Below the pieces are notes generated by a model. It had not been told where the DNA came from. It did not search any database and worked only from the letters and a program-made list of their open reading frames with translations. From the NCBI GenBank assembly GCA_002803225.1, contig NXFV01001736.1, positions 1 to 64,000 on the forward strand: DNA of 64,000 nt, read 5' to 3'. The stretch is from Gamarada debralockiae. Taxonomy: Eukaryota; Ascomycota; Leotiomycetes; Helotiales; Hyphodiscaceae. Positions 33,613 to 44,842 of the stretch are shown here, piece after piece; position 1 is the stretch's first letter, and the number at the start of each line of letters is the position of its first letter. Made by a program: the position numbers and the translations under genes.

Positions 33613-36600
33613 ATGTCTGAGGTACAATCACGACCGACCGCAGCTCGCGGCAGAGGAAGTTCAGCCCGTGGAGGTCGGGGGGGTTTCACTGGCAGAGGAC
33701 GAGGCCCAAGAGGTCACGCAACCAATGGCGACAAGTTCGACACAACTGCTGCTGCACCAATTGAGGATGAAGGCGAAGTAGGCCAACTGAAAAAGCAGTA
33801 TGGCGACAAAGTCGCAACAATCAAGGAGATGTTCCCCGACTGGACAGACGAAGATATCGTCTTTGCTCTGCAGGAAACTGATGGTGACTTGATGACGACC
33901 GTTGATCGCATTACTAACGGTAAGACTTCCCAAGCAATATCTCAGATACAAAGCGCCAGTCCTTCAAACTTACAGAGATTGCATGCTGACTTCGATTTCT
34001 AGGTTCAATTACACAATGGGGAGAAGTTTCGAAGACCAAGAAAGACCGATCCAGATCTAAGGTTAAAGATGCGACTCTTGGCGATTCTACCAACCAAGCC
34101 TCACGAGTTTCCCGCGGCGGTCGAGCTGGATTTGACGGTGGCAGAGGAGGCCGGGGTCGTGGTGTCGATCGAGGCAGAGGTGGCAGAGCTCGTGGAGCAT
34201 CCGCTGCACACACAAATGGCTCGCGCACCAAGGAGAATGTGGAAACATCAGTTCCTACCACTGAATCGGGTGCATGGGATACAACTACTACAGCTGTTAC
34301 GGCAGATGCGCCTGCTTGGGACACTACTGCCAAGCCTGCAGAGGAGAGCTCTGGTGGTTGGGGCTCTACCGCGGCTGAGGCGGCCTCTTCGACTGCGTCA
34401 GCTACTGCGAATGTCACTTCGAGCATCATTCCAGACGGTGTTAAGAAGAGCTGGGCAAGCATGTTTGCGAAGCCCGCTCCTGCACCAGCACCGAAGAAGG
34501 CACCTGAGCCAGTCGAGAAGTATTCGTTCACCCCCCCAGCGCCCATTTGATTTTTCTAACATTGATCTCAGACCCATTGAACCTACGAAGCCTGAAGAAC
34601 CCACCGAACCACCTACAGTCGAACCCGAAGCCCCAGTTTCTCAGCCTGCGCATGCCGAGCCAGAGGTGCCAACCCCCGTCGAAATTGCAGCGGTCGAGGA
34701 GCCTGAAGTCAATATTACACCATCAAAGGATGATCTTACGGAAGATAACCTTGAACAAATCCCTGACACTTCCAACCCCGCCCCAACAGCTACTGCTGCC
34801 AGTACTGCTGCTAGCTCTTGGGATCCACGAAACGCTAGTACTACTGGTACCCCATACTCTACATTGCAACAAGGTCAACCCCAAGCCATTCGCCCACCAA
34901 CCAGCGGCTTCCAGGCTTCAGCTTTGAAGGCAACTGGATCGTCAGGACGAACTCCTAGTTACCAGCGTCGGGTTCTTGACCAGGAGGAGGCTGTCCGTAT
35001 GCCCGGTAACCGTGAGGTGGATCGTGCTGCTGTTCAATTTGGCGCTTTCAATCTGAATGGAACTGGAGATGAAGATGTTGATGGTGAGCGGGAGGAACCA
35101 GAAACTCGTGCTCAACCACCCCAGCATTCGCCAGTTGCTCCTCGAGCTGCCCTTCCACCTGCCCCTCAGCAACCCGTTACAGCTGCAGAGAGCTTCCCTA
35201 CTCCAAAGCAGTCAGCTGGATTACCAGCCGCAACCCACCCAACTGGTAAGTTTCTATCAATTCAACCTGTTTATTATATCTAACTTTTGTGTCTAGCTGC
35301 TCCAGGACTACCATCCCCACAACCCCTTCCGAGTGCCCAGAGTAAGCATTCAAATGTACAAATTATATCACATGCTAACCCACTGCAGGTGCATCTCAAC
35401 AAGGACCCCAAGGAAATGCCCCTTTCAACCAATACGGTCGATACGGACAGACAGGTGCCCAAGAGCCATCTTCGTTGCCTCAAAAGCCATATGATGCTTT
35501 CAGCCAACAGGCTCCATCGACTCAGAGTCCCTTTGAAGGCTATCCAAGCCAACAAACTCAAGCCCAGCCACAACAACAGCCTGGGGCTTTCTCATCCGCC
35601 CCAGACCAGTTCTCCTCGTACTACACCGCCGACCCACAACAACGTAATGCGTACAACAGCTATTACCAGCAACAATATGGATTGCAGCAAGGTGCGCAGG
35701 GCCAGCAAGATGGCTCCGCTCAGCAACGATCATTCAGTGGATACAACGGTCCTCAAGCTGAGGGAACTTCTCAATTCCCACAGAGCGCAGCTCAACAAGC
35801 TCCGTCTCGTTATGCAACTGCTGGTGAAGGAAGTGGCCATAACACCCCCAACCCAGCTACGCAGGCTCAGCAGCAAGGAGCTAGCCAAGGCGCCCAACCT
35901 CAACAGCCCGGCCACCCACAACAGCCTCAAGCTGGCAACTACCCCTATGGCCATCCTTACTACTCGAGCCCATACTATGCTGCATACATGAACCAGTACC
36001 AGCAGTATGGTGGCGGAAACTACGGGGCTGGACCATATGGTGCGAAGGCTGGTCTTCATCAACCCTACCAGGGCTATGGAATGTCTCCTGCTGGCGCTCC
36101 ATATGAACATGCTTCATCTCCTGCTGCTGGAGGATTTGGAGGATCATCTCTTCATGGTCGTGATACTACTTTGGGTGGAGGTTTGGGAGACTATGGTCGC
36201 GCTGGATCGGCCCAATCAGCTCAAACTCCCCAAGGACTTGGAGCTAGTGGTGCGTTCGGTGGCGCACATGACCCGTTCGCTCGTGGGAGCTCTTACCCAG
36301 GTCAAAACCAACAGCACTACAACGCCAATCAAGGCAACCAAGCTGGCTCTGGTGATGACCTGAAGCCATTCGGTGACTCGAAGGCCGCCAATGGACCTAG
36401 CCCATCGCTCTCTCAAGCTGGTCGACCAGGTTCTGCAACCAATGCGGCTCCAGGATCGGCCCTTCCCCCACCTCAATCCCAGCAAGGCGGATACGGCTAC
36501 CCAGCTCACCTCCAGCAACAACTCCACAACACCCAGGCTAGCTCTTACGGCGGTCTCGGTGGAGCCGGAGGTCATCAAGCAGCTGGACAAGGCCATCAAG

Positions 36601-36695
36601 GCAGCCAATACGGAGGTTACCAAGCTTTCGGAGGCTACAACTATGGCAACAACCAGCAACGCGGCGGATGGGGCGGCAACTACGGAGGACATTAA
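33613..36695 (+). CDS. def1: RNA polymerase II degradation factor DEF1
   Basis: Five exons (33613-33919, 34003-34519, 34572-35245, 35297-35341, 35389-36695) encode 949 residues. The N-terminus is RGG-rich. A CUE domain follows (about 55-100: DKVATIKEMFPDWTDEDIVF ... VDRITN), which binds ubiquitin and recruits the elongin-type ligase to stalled Rpb1. The middle is Pro/Glu-rich and contains the conserved blocks SSWDPRNA, GRTPSYQRRVLDQEEAVRMP and DRAAVQFGAFNLNGTGDEDV. The C-terminal 430 residues are Gln/Gly/Tyr-rich, prion-like, and end GGWGGNYGGH, as in other fungal DEF1 proteins. The frame seems to break at a C7 run near 34535, but this falls inside an intron (GTATTC ... CTAAC ... CTCAG, 34520-34571) that restores the sequence EPVEK-PIEPTKPEEP. 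In yeast, partial proteasomal cleavage frees the N-terminal part to enter the nucleus. Confidence 0.92.
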
Positions 36696-39486
36696 TGAAT
36701 TGGCCAACGATAAGTAGGCACGTCCTGGTAGATTGTCGTCTGTGCGTTGCATGGAAAACTTCTCACCAAACCTGTGTTACTACTACATTTCGATTTTCTT
36801 TTCTGTTCACTCATCAAATGCGCAATTTGGATCAAACGGGATCAAGGGAGGGAAGAGAAAGTTGAACTGAAACTGGTCATTCATGCCTTCTACTGTTTTT
36901 TGCCACCTTTTGTCATGTTTCGAAGGGCGGCTGTAATTTGTTACTCTGATCCTTCCTCGGTTCATCCCAACTCTGTTTTCAATTAGTTTTTCTCTCCCAT
37001 CTTGGAAGCCAAGCCTCACTACTACAAACGAAAAGCATCTGGTTGCGGATTTTGTTTTGACCTGGGCGCAGTTGATTTGATATGAATTGGTTGGCTTTGC
37101 GTGCTCTTGAACAAGGGCATTCGCGAGAGATGAGAGGAAGATGAGGTTGATATGGGCGGCATCAACTTACGATAATGGTTGATGGTCAAATCGAATCAAA
37201 TTGATTGACTGTATGATGCTCTGTGCCTTATGCTTATGTGAAAGACCTCTGTACCGACCACGGATTTGCAAAGTTGCGAACCAGTTACGATCACTCAAAA
37301 GATTAAGCAACTGAAGCCGGACTGGATTCTAGCATTCAGATGGATCGATGGATTGAAATGAGTATTGGCCTTCGATCGCTCAAAAGGACTGGGCGATTGG
37401 AACACAAGGACAAGTACCTAATACCCAAAGTCACGTTCTGGCCTTCATGTAAAAGAATCCTAGTCAAGGAGGGTTTCAGTGGCTTGCTTACAATGAATTT
37501 CTCGACCTACATCAACAAGCTAAACGCATATTGGCTACATGGGAGGTGTTCCGCGAAGGCAACTGGCATACTTAGAACGAGCTTTCCTGATGCTGATTCC
37601 CACTCTCGAACACTGACAAGAAGTTAGAGGCGTTGAAATTATCAAAAGAAATCGTCACTAAATGCCCCTTTGCGACTGACACTTTCATCCGCAACCCCGT
37701 GCTTGGCCTTCCCATCTGACTTATGGGACCCAGTCGACAGGGATATGCCATTCGCGGCTGACAAACATAGTCGACACCTGTTACCCCAAGGACGTCCTCT
37801 TTCATAAAATGCATGTCCAACGACACAGCAATCCTTGTCTTCAAATCGTTCGTTGCTTGGCGCAGATTAGAAGAGATCAGTGTTGGACTTGGCAATCTCA
37901 GTGCAGAAGAAGGTTGGGGAAATTTTTTGAGGCGGCGAGACGTGGAAAGGCGTTCTGGATTGCTTTATACCTGGAGGGCACTGGCAAGGCTGTAAGGGCA
38001 TACATTGAATTCAAGCCCCTGTTCAATTCGCCAGCCTTCTACGAGGGTGCAATCCGTCTTTGCAGATATATCCGTGCATCTTTTCCATCACGCTTCTTCC
38101 ATCCCCACTTCCCCTCCTGCCCAACGTCCGTTCTACATTTCATTTCGTTCCTTTGCTCGTGCTCGTCCTTAGAATTGTCGAAGTCGCCGCAGGCATGCAA
38201 TTCTCCAAACAAAACCCCCAATCCCCAACCCCACCTGCTCCCGCACAAGGCGTTCCATACGAAGCATTCGCTTCATTAGTGCCGCACCAGTCGCATATAC
38301 AGTCTGCATCGCAGGGATGAGGGCGGCCGGGGAACTGGAAGGACTGTTAGAGCTTTCTCAGAGTGAAGAGAAAGAGGGGAGGGGCCGACGCACTTCAGTG
38401 CCCCATAGGAGAAGGAAACATGAGCAGCATTCTGTGGCGTTAAATTTGGGGGTAGAGCCGTTGTTGGGTGCTAGAGCTGCGAGCACTAGGAACTGTAGGG
38501 CGAGGAAGACCAGGATGGTGGTGAAATACATGATTAGGATTGTGATGACTGGTAGAAGAGAAGTTGAAAAGGAGACTTGTAAAAGAGGTTTCTGGGCAGA
38601 ATTGGGTAATTACTACCGGCATTAACTACTGTACGAGGATATTCTGCTGTCCGGTGGTAAGATTAGCCAGTTAATTGCCAAGGAGTCTGGGCAAGCATGT
38701 GCATGTGATCACAGAGACCCGAGTATCTGGTTATGGCTAAATGGAATTGAGGTTGATCAATTAATACCAGGTTGTTACTACCCCAAACGCTTGTCTTCAT
38801 GTACAAGGCTGAGACTGGGAATGGAGTTGAAGGCTCAAAATTGAGATGCAGAACTTGGGGTTGGTTTACAAGCAACCGTTCCTGCCTTTATCTTCAGCAT
38901 TCGGAGGTAATTGAAGGAGACATGGTAAATGGGAACCTAGAACAGATGATGCCGCTTCCTCAACTTCTTCAATGAATTTTGTACGCCCGCTCCACCTTCC
39001 TTCAGCTCTTCAACCAAACATAATAGACTGACGGAGCCTAGGATCATGGCGAGTGGCGACTAAGACTTCTTTCAATCTATCATAACCTGTATCTCGACTC
39101 ATTTCTGCTGCCGATAGGCCACGGATACTTGCATGTTGATTGTGGAAATGACGGATCAGGGAGCAGCAGTGGATGATGAGTTTAACAACGGCTCTCTGTA
39201 ACATTCAGTTAATCTAGCTTCTAGTTCATCCATTTAATAAACTGTTCCAATTCGTGATACTTTGTCAATTGATTCGAATTTAATAATGCAGTTGATCTGT
39301 CAACTTTGACATGTGACATCGATCTCCAAAAACGAGACGAGCAATCTAAACGCGCAGAAATGTAAAGGGAGATTTTAAAGGAGGTTTCAGATCAAGAGGT
39401 AAATCCTTCGTGCTACATGAGCACTCTGATCAGTATTGGCTACATGCCGTTTCAAGCCAAGCTTCGCCGCTCGTATTACTCCCCGC
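36696..39486. other. 2.8-kb spacer without a supported gene
   Basis: This spacer holds the DEF1 3' flank and the promoter of the AAA ATPase gene. At 38460-38560 one minus-strand frame encodes a strongly hydrophobic stretch (LIMYFTTILVFLALQFLVLA) followed by APNNGSTPKFNATECC, which reads like a membrane helix and a luminal segment. A plus-strand frame from 38194 starts MQFSKQNPQSPTPPAPAQGV. Neither has a clear start, splice pattern or family, so no gene is called. The rest looks non-coding. Confidence 0.4.
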
Positions 39487-41268
39487 ATGAGGCTGTGTAC
39501 CATTCCCAGGCAACGACATTCTGTCCCACCTCCACAAAACTTCAAGCTACATTTCCTAGCTTTCCAAAAACTCGATTCCTTACATTTCCATCGATATCCA
39601 GGAGTTTGTACTCAAGGAATTATGCCTCCATTCGACGATTTCATCCACATCTCGACTGGCCCCCCAGCTGGACCCAAGCCATTCTCATCAGCTGCGTATG
39701 GAGTCCCGTCGGATTATTATGACAATGCCAAAGGCAAACGATGGTCCACGGAAGCTATGCTAGTCGATTCGATACGACATAATCATCCTAAGCACCATAT
39801 CACCATCACACCGGGCTATTTCATAGATCTGATTGGCTTCGGAAATGCCAGTGACGACGTGACTTACTGCCCGCATGGAAATCCGGCCGATGTTATGGCT
39901 GTCAGGCAATTCATCCCTCCTGCCCGACGATACAATGATGAGAATGGCGGCTCCTTCTTCCAGCAAATACAATTCGGTTGCTACGATTATGTGTTCAAAG
40001 GCCAGGCGTACCTGGTTTACATCGCTGACGGCGCGGATGGAGGAGTGATGAAGCAAATATTTACGTATATTCTGGTTGAGGACCTGAATATGGAAGGGGA
40101 GGTTGTGGCTCAGAAGAAGGCGGATGAGTTACTTGTGGCTGCTTCGAAGTGGGCTCAGGAATTGCATGATGAGGTGTTAGTGTTTGATCAAGGGTTTTGG
40201 CAGAAGAATAAGGAGCTGTGGCAGAACATCCAGAAATCCAACTGGGATGATGTTATCTTGGAGAAGGGAAAGAAGGAGGCGATTATTGAAGATGTTATTG
40301 GGTTCTTTAATTCAGAAGAGAAGTATCAGGAGTTCGGAGTTCCGTGGAAGGTAGGTTTTTCCAGCTTGACATTGGAAGAACAGTGCTAACGAGGTCTGTA
40401 GAGAGGTGTCATTTTCTACGGGCCACCTGGTGTAAGTTCTCAAATGGTGTCTGTCTCTCTAATCATGCTGATGCAAATTTAGAACGGCAAAACCATCTCC
40501 ACGAAAGCTCTCATGCATGATGTAGTGAAGAGGAAGGATCCAAGCGTTGAATGTCTCTACGTAAAGACATTCAACAGCTTCATGGGTCCAGAAGCAGGGA
40601 TCCGTCAGATTTTCCTCATGGCACGCAGAATGGCTCCCTGTCTCCTGATCTTCGAAGATATCGACTCTCTTGTGAACGTCGCTGTTCGCAGTTACTTCCT
40701 CAACGAAGTAGATGGACTCGAATCCAACCATGGAATCTTGATGATTGGAAGTACCAACCATCTCGAAAAGCTCGATCCCGGAATCGCCAAACGCCCTAGC
40801 CGATTCGACAGGAAGTACTTCTTTGATATCCCAACTCGAGACGAAAGAGTCCAGTATTGCGAGTACTGGCGCAATAAACTCCGCCATAACAAGAAAGTCG
40901 ACTTCCCTAAGGAGATGAGTGCCCGAATCGCGGACATCACTGGGGATTTCAGCTTTGCGTACATGAAGGAGGCGTTTGTGGCTGCTTTGCTGGTCATTGT
41001 GGCTAAGAGCGATGGGGAGACGTATATGAGACATTGGGAGGATCCTTTGAGTGGCAATGTGCTGTGGAAGGAAATTAAGAGACAAGTGGAGAATTTGAGG
41101 AAGGAGATGGAAGAGGAGAGTGATGATTCTTCCAGTCTAAATATGAGGAGTGGCATGTGGCCGGCTCTCAGTACCATCCTTGATGATCGGAGCCCACCTA
41201 CAAGACCTATGGATATCCGTGGCAATGGCATAGAGTTCCGCAGCAGTGCTATGCCACGATATGGGTAG
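39487..41268 (+). CDS. AAA-family ATPase, possibly organellar
   Basis: Three exons (39487-40350, 40402-40431, 40483-41268) encode 559 residues. The middle exon has only 30 nt and encodes RGVIFYGPPG; the next begins NGKT, so the Walker A motif GPPGNGKT is split by an intron. Walker B is CLLIFEDID. The second region of homology reads GSTNHLEKLDPGIAKRPSRF, with the arginine finger region intact, and a helical lid follows. The N-terminal 330 residues (ITPGYFIDLIGFGNASDDVT ... VFKGQAYLVYIADG) are a substrate-binding region found in a fungal AAA subgroup; there is no BCS1_N domain. From the ATG at 39487 the first 45 residues are basic and nearly free of acids, as in a mitochondrial presequence; starting at 39622 (MPPFDDFIHIS) would give a 514-residue protein without it. 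Substrate unknown. Confidence 0.85.
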
Positions 41269-41413
41269 ATGGGCGGTTTTGCTTGGTTCCGGGATGGACG
41301 GGCGAATAAGGAATGCTAGTAATTATCGATTAGAAATTATGTAGGAAGCACACTGCTACAATGTGCCATGCAAAGGGTATCTTGAACTCCAACGAATCGC
41401 TCGAAATGAATGA

Positions 41414-42105
41414 CTATTCGTCATCTAGTATGCTGCTTGCCAGTCTACCGAAGAAGGGAACTTCGCATCTGTCCAGTGTGTCCGCTGAAAAGGGAGTGTC
41501 AGCAAATGGTAAATCTATCATCCATTCCCAATGACTTACCATCTCGATATGCCCGCATAGTCAAATAGCCTATCAACACCAGATCTCCTGCAAAGAATGT
41601 CCACGAGAGGAATGCCGACCACGAGAAGATCAGATGTAGTACGAAGATAGCTGTGAACAGCAACGCAGACTGCCAAGCATGAAATCTGCCACCATTAGCC
41701 TCTTCCTGCCCCTCAACTTCCATCTTTGCCATTAACATACCTCACGTAATCGCTCTTATGCTCAATAACCAGTAACAGTACTCCTCCGGCAGGTGGTAAT
41801 AGTAGATATGCCAGGCACGCCTCGTAATCCAGTCTTATAGGCAAGCTCGTCTCGAACTCATTCAACCGTCCTCTGCCACTCTCCAGAGCTCTGCCGCCCG
41901 ACAGACCAGTCCCATCGCTACCAAATGCTCTCGCTGAGCTATCTGCGGGTGCCCATGGGTTTGCGGAAGCTTGGGGTGCATTGAGGGGTGATTGGAGGGG
42001 TGGAGAGCGGACAACTGGGGAGAAAGAGCGTCTGCCTTCAATGGGAGGTGGAGAGAGCGCGCGGTTCGTCTCTGGAGATTGATCTTGATAGGGTGCAAAG
42101 TCCAT
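41414..42105 (-). CDS. Small polytopic membrane protein, DUF4870/UPF0132-like
   Basis: Three exons (42105-41741, 41685-41540, 41484-41414) encode 193 residues, all junctions GT-AG and in phase. The first 75 residues are Pro/Ser-rich and disordered (PPIEGRRSFSPVVRSPPLQS). The conserved core starts ETSLPIRLDYEACLAYLLLP, followed by PAGGVLLLVIEHKSDYVRFH, AWQSALLFTAIFVLHLIFSW and a third hydrophobic segment, then a short conserved tail YRDADTLDRCEVPFFGRLAS ending in DDE. The motif YVRFHAWQS is diagnostic of this family of small three-helix membrane proteins. Biochemical role is unknown; fungal members are expected in ER or Golgi membranes. It is divergent from the SNF5 gene. Confidence 0.85.
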
Positions 42106-42515
42106 GATGAAGTTCTTCTTGTTTGATTTATCTGTGAAGCATAATGGTTCAATTGCAATGAATGATTGAAGCCCACGCGGACATACACGCGAGTTCATCC
42201 AGGGTTGAATCCCAAACTAGTTAGCGCAAAAACCTTAATTTTAGTGGCCTTTTGGAAGTCGTCGCGGTTCAGCTTTTTGATTTGGGACGCGACCAGACTG
42301 TTAATCCAGACCTCAGAAACCTAGCATCGCGAATTTACCTGGTATCTACACAACATTCACAATCTGCGCAATTCAGAAGGCCATGACAACCTCTGCATCC
42401 GCCACCCTTATTTGAATCCGCACAGAGGAAATCTGTCGTCCGCGCATTCCTCCCTTGGAGACCGAGCGCTCATACACATCTTCAACGGTGGTCATGTTAT
42501 AAACTGCCCATCACA
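42106..42515. promoter_or_regulatory. Bidirectional promoter between UPF0132-like and SNF5-type genes
   Basis: 410 bp lie between the two divergent start codons. Nothing coding is present. No defined factor site was recognised. Confidence 0.45.
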
Positions 42516-44349
42516 ATGACGAGCAAGAACCCACCCCAGTCTTTCATATCGAGCTATGCGCCTCGATTGCGCACTTACGCCAATTCCCTCCTCACACCCG
42601 TCATCCAACCTACCACAGCTCTTGCTGCGCCGCTTTCGAGAACAACCAAGAGAGGAACGACAGCTATAAACTACGCGGAGGATGGCTTTGAAGATTACGA
42701 TGACGATGATGATGAGGGCAGGAGGAGGCCAACGGGGTTGAGAAGCATACGAAGAGATGAAACTGGACAAGCAAAGCAAGATCCTGGCGAGAAGGTTGGG
42801 AAAGAAACCACTGTACCCGTGGAGGTCCAGGGAATCTGGAGAGACTGGATGGGCAAGATGCGATCGGTAACAGCGAAACCAGACTTGCAATCCTTTGCCC
42901 AGACGGCGTTGCCATTGACCCTGATCCCAATTCGAATCGATCTCGATATCCCAGCTCACACTCCCGCACCACCTTTACCGTTCCCTCAGGGTGGAAATTA
43001 CTCCCAAATCGACCCCAACTTACCAGCGTATCGACAACAAGAAGTGACTGTGCCATATCGATTGAAGGATATCTTCTTATGGAACCTGCACGAGACATTG
43101 ACAACAACCGATCAATTTGCACAGGCGATGGTTCAAGATCTTGATCTCCCCAATCGTGGACAGCTGGCGAACGAGATTAGCAAGCAGATTCGGACGCAAC
43201 TCGAAGAGTATGCTGGTATTGCTCTGCATCCTTTATTCCAGCAGACAGGAGCAAACGGATTGGCGACAACCATACACGGGAATTCAAGAGACGTATCGGC
43301 GACACCAGGAGCAAGCGGAAATGCTACTCCCATGCGCAATGGAACGGTTCAATCAAACGGGTTCTCTACCCCTTCAAGAAATATCCCCACCAGCAGTGCT
43401 CCGCAACCTGATATCAAGGCTTTGGCGACTGCAATTACACCCGAATCCGACGACTACAATCCAGATGACATGTATCGATGCATCGTCAACTTGAATATCA
43501 ATCTTTCCAACCACCTCTACACCGACAAGTTTGAGTGGTCACTACTTCATCCTCCAGGAACAGCTGAGATGTTTGCAAAGCAGACCTGCGCTGATCTAGG
43601 TCTCCCTGGAGAGTGGGTTCCTGCAATGACACATGCTATCTACGAAGCAGTTTTGCGACTGAAGAAGGAAGCTTGTGAGAGCGGCGGACTACTAGGTGGT
43701 TATGGTGGTGAGATACCTAATGAAGCAGCACATGGAGCTGAAGCTGGCTGGAGATACGATAACGAAACCTTGGCAAGCGAATGGGAGCCAAAGGTGGAGC
43801 AATTATCTAAGGAGGAGATCGAGAAGAGAGAAGGCGACAGGGAGAGACAGATCAGAAGATTGCGACGAGAGACCGCTAGATTCTCATCAAGCACTGTTAT
43901 GATGGGTACACCTCAAACTGGCGGAACAGGTGGCTACTTCGATCCTGAACCGGCTGAGGAACGAATGGGCCGAGGGGAGCGAAGCAAGAAGAAGAAGCGA
44001 TTCAGGAGTTTGAGTCCGTTGGCAAGAGCTGGAACTCCTGGTGGAAGAGGAACACCTGATGTTGGAGGTATCGCTGGTTATGGTGGAGGTGGATCGCTCA
44101 ATGACTTTGAGAGAAACACGTGGAGATGCTCGCATTGTAAAGTCTGGGGAACTGCTGTTTGGGCTGTTCGAGACGGACCACAAGGGGCTAGAGTAAGTCT
44201 TCTATTCATCACTACCATTGAAAATCTTACTTACGTTGATATAGACTCTCTGCAATAACTGCGGCTTTCTATTCGAGCGTGATCGCAAGCTGCCCAGATT
44301 TATGAAGGACCTTCACAAGGGAGACGGGCGCGCAATCGATTACCGATGA
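42516..44349 (+). CDS. SNF5/SFH1-type subunit of SWI/SNF or RSC chromatin remodeller
   Basis: Two exons (42516-44192, 44245-44349) encode 593 residues. An acidic cluster (EDYDDDDDEG) precedes the SNF5 domain, which consists of two repeats: the first around VPYRLKDIFLWNLHETLTTT ... AMVQDLDLP, the second around MYRCIVNLNINLSNHLYTDK ... EWSLLHP ... TCADLGLPGEWVPAM. A charged coiled-coil-prone helix (KEEIEKREGDRERQIRRLRR) follows. The last 50 residues form a GATA-like zinc finger, CSHC ... CNNC, that spans the intron and is typical of filamentous fungi. The protein links the remodeller to the nucleosome acidic patch and to activators. Whether it serves SWI/SNF (Snf5) or RSC (Sfh1) is not decided by the sequence; a single copy would do both. 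Confidence 0.9.
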
Positions 44350-44842
44350 GCGGACTAACTTGGACTTTCACTTCCTATTGTGCACTTAGGGATGGGGTTT
44401 AAATGTTTGGAGTATGGGAGCATATCACGTACGTCACGTGGTAATACATTTGGTCTTTGCTCTTCGTCGTACCGAGAAGGTGGAGATGGAATCGTTGGTA
44501 AAGATTTATTGTACAAGTATGGGAGAGCAAGGGCTTTATTGAGTGTAAAGGAACATGAAACCTGGATACTCATAGTCAATAAAATTTGATCAACCTAGTC
44601 TATTTGCTCTTCATTGCGTTGAGGATATTGCACCACACAGAGTGCTCCTCCAAAGCTCTCCTCCAAACAATGCATCTCACTCCAAAGGCTGAAACGGATG
44701 GAGTCAAATTTCTCTTCGGAGGAAAGGAAAGGTCAATCCTTCAAGGTGGCCCGTGTGAGAATTGGTAGCGTACTACAGTAATTATAGAAATCTCAATCTT
44801 TCAGACTTTCTCAAACATTGTCCTCCCTTCCATTTACGGAGC
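44350..44842. other. Spacer between SNF5-type and DPP III genes
   Basis: The SNF5 3' flank and the DPP III promoter lie here, with a CACGTG hexamer near 44434. No supported gene. Confidence 0.45.

Noticed and set aside
34535..34550. Apparent frameshift at a C7 run in DEF1
   Set aside because: The run lies in a predicted intron with proper donor, branch site and acceptor that restores the conserved sequence.
37572..37895. 107-codon minus-strand frame
   Set aside because: No homology recalled, no gene structure, in a long non-coding spacer.
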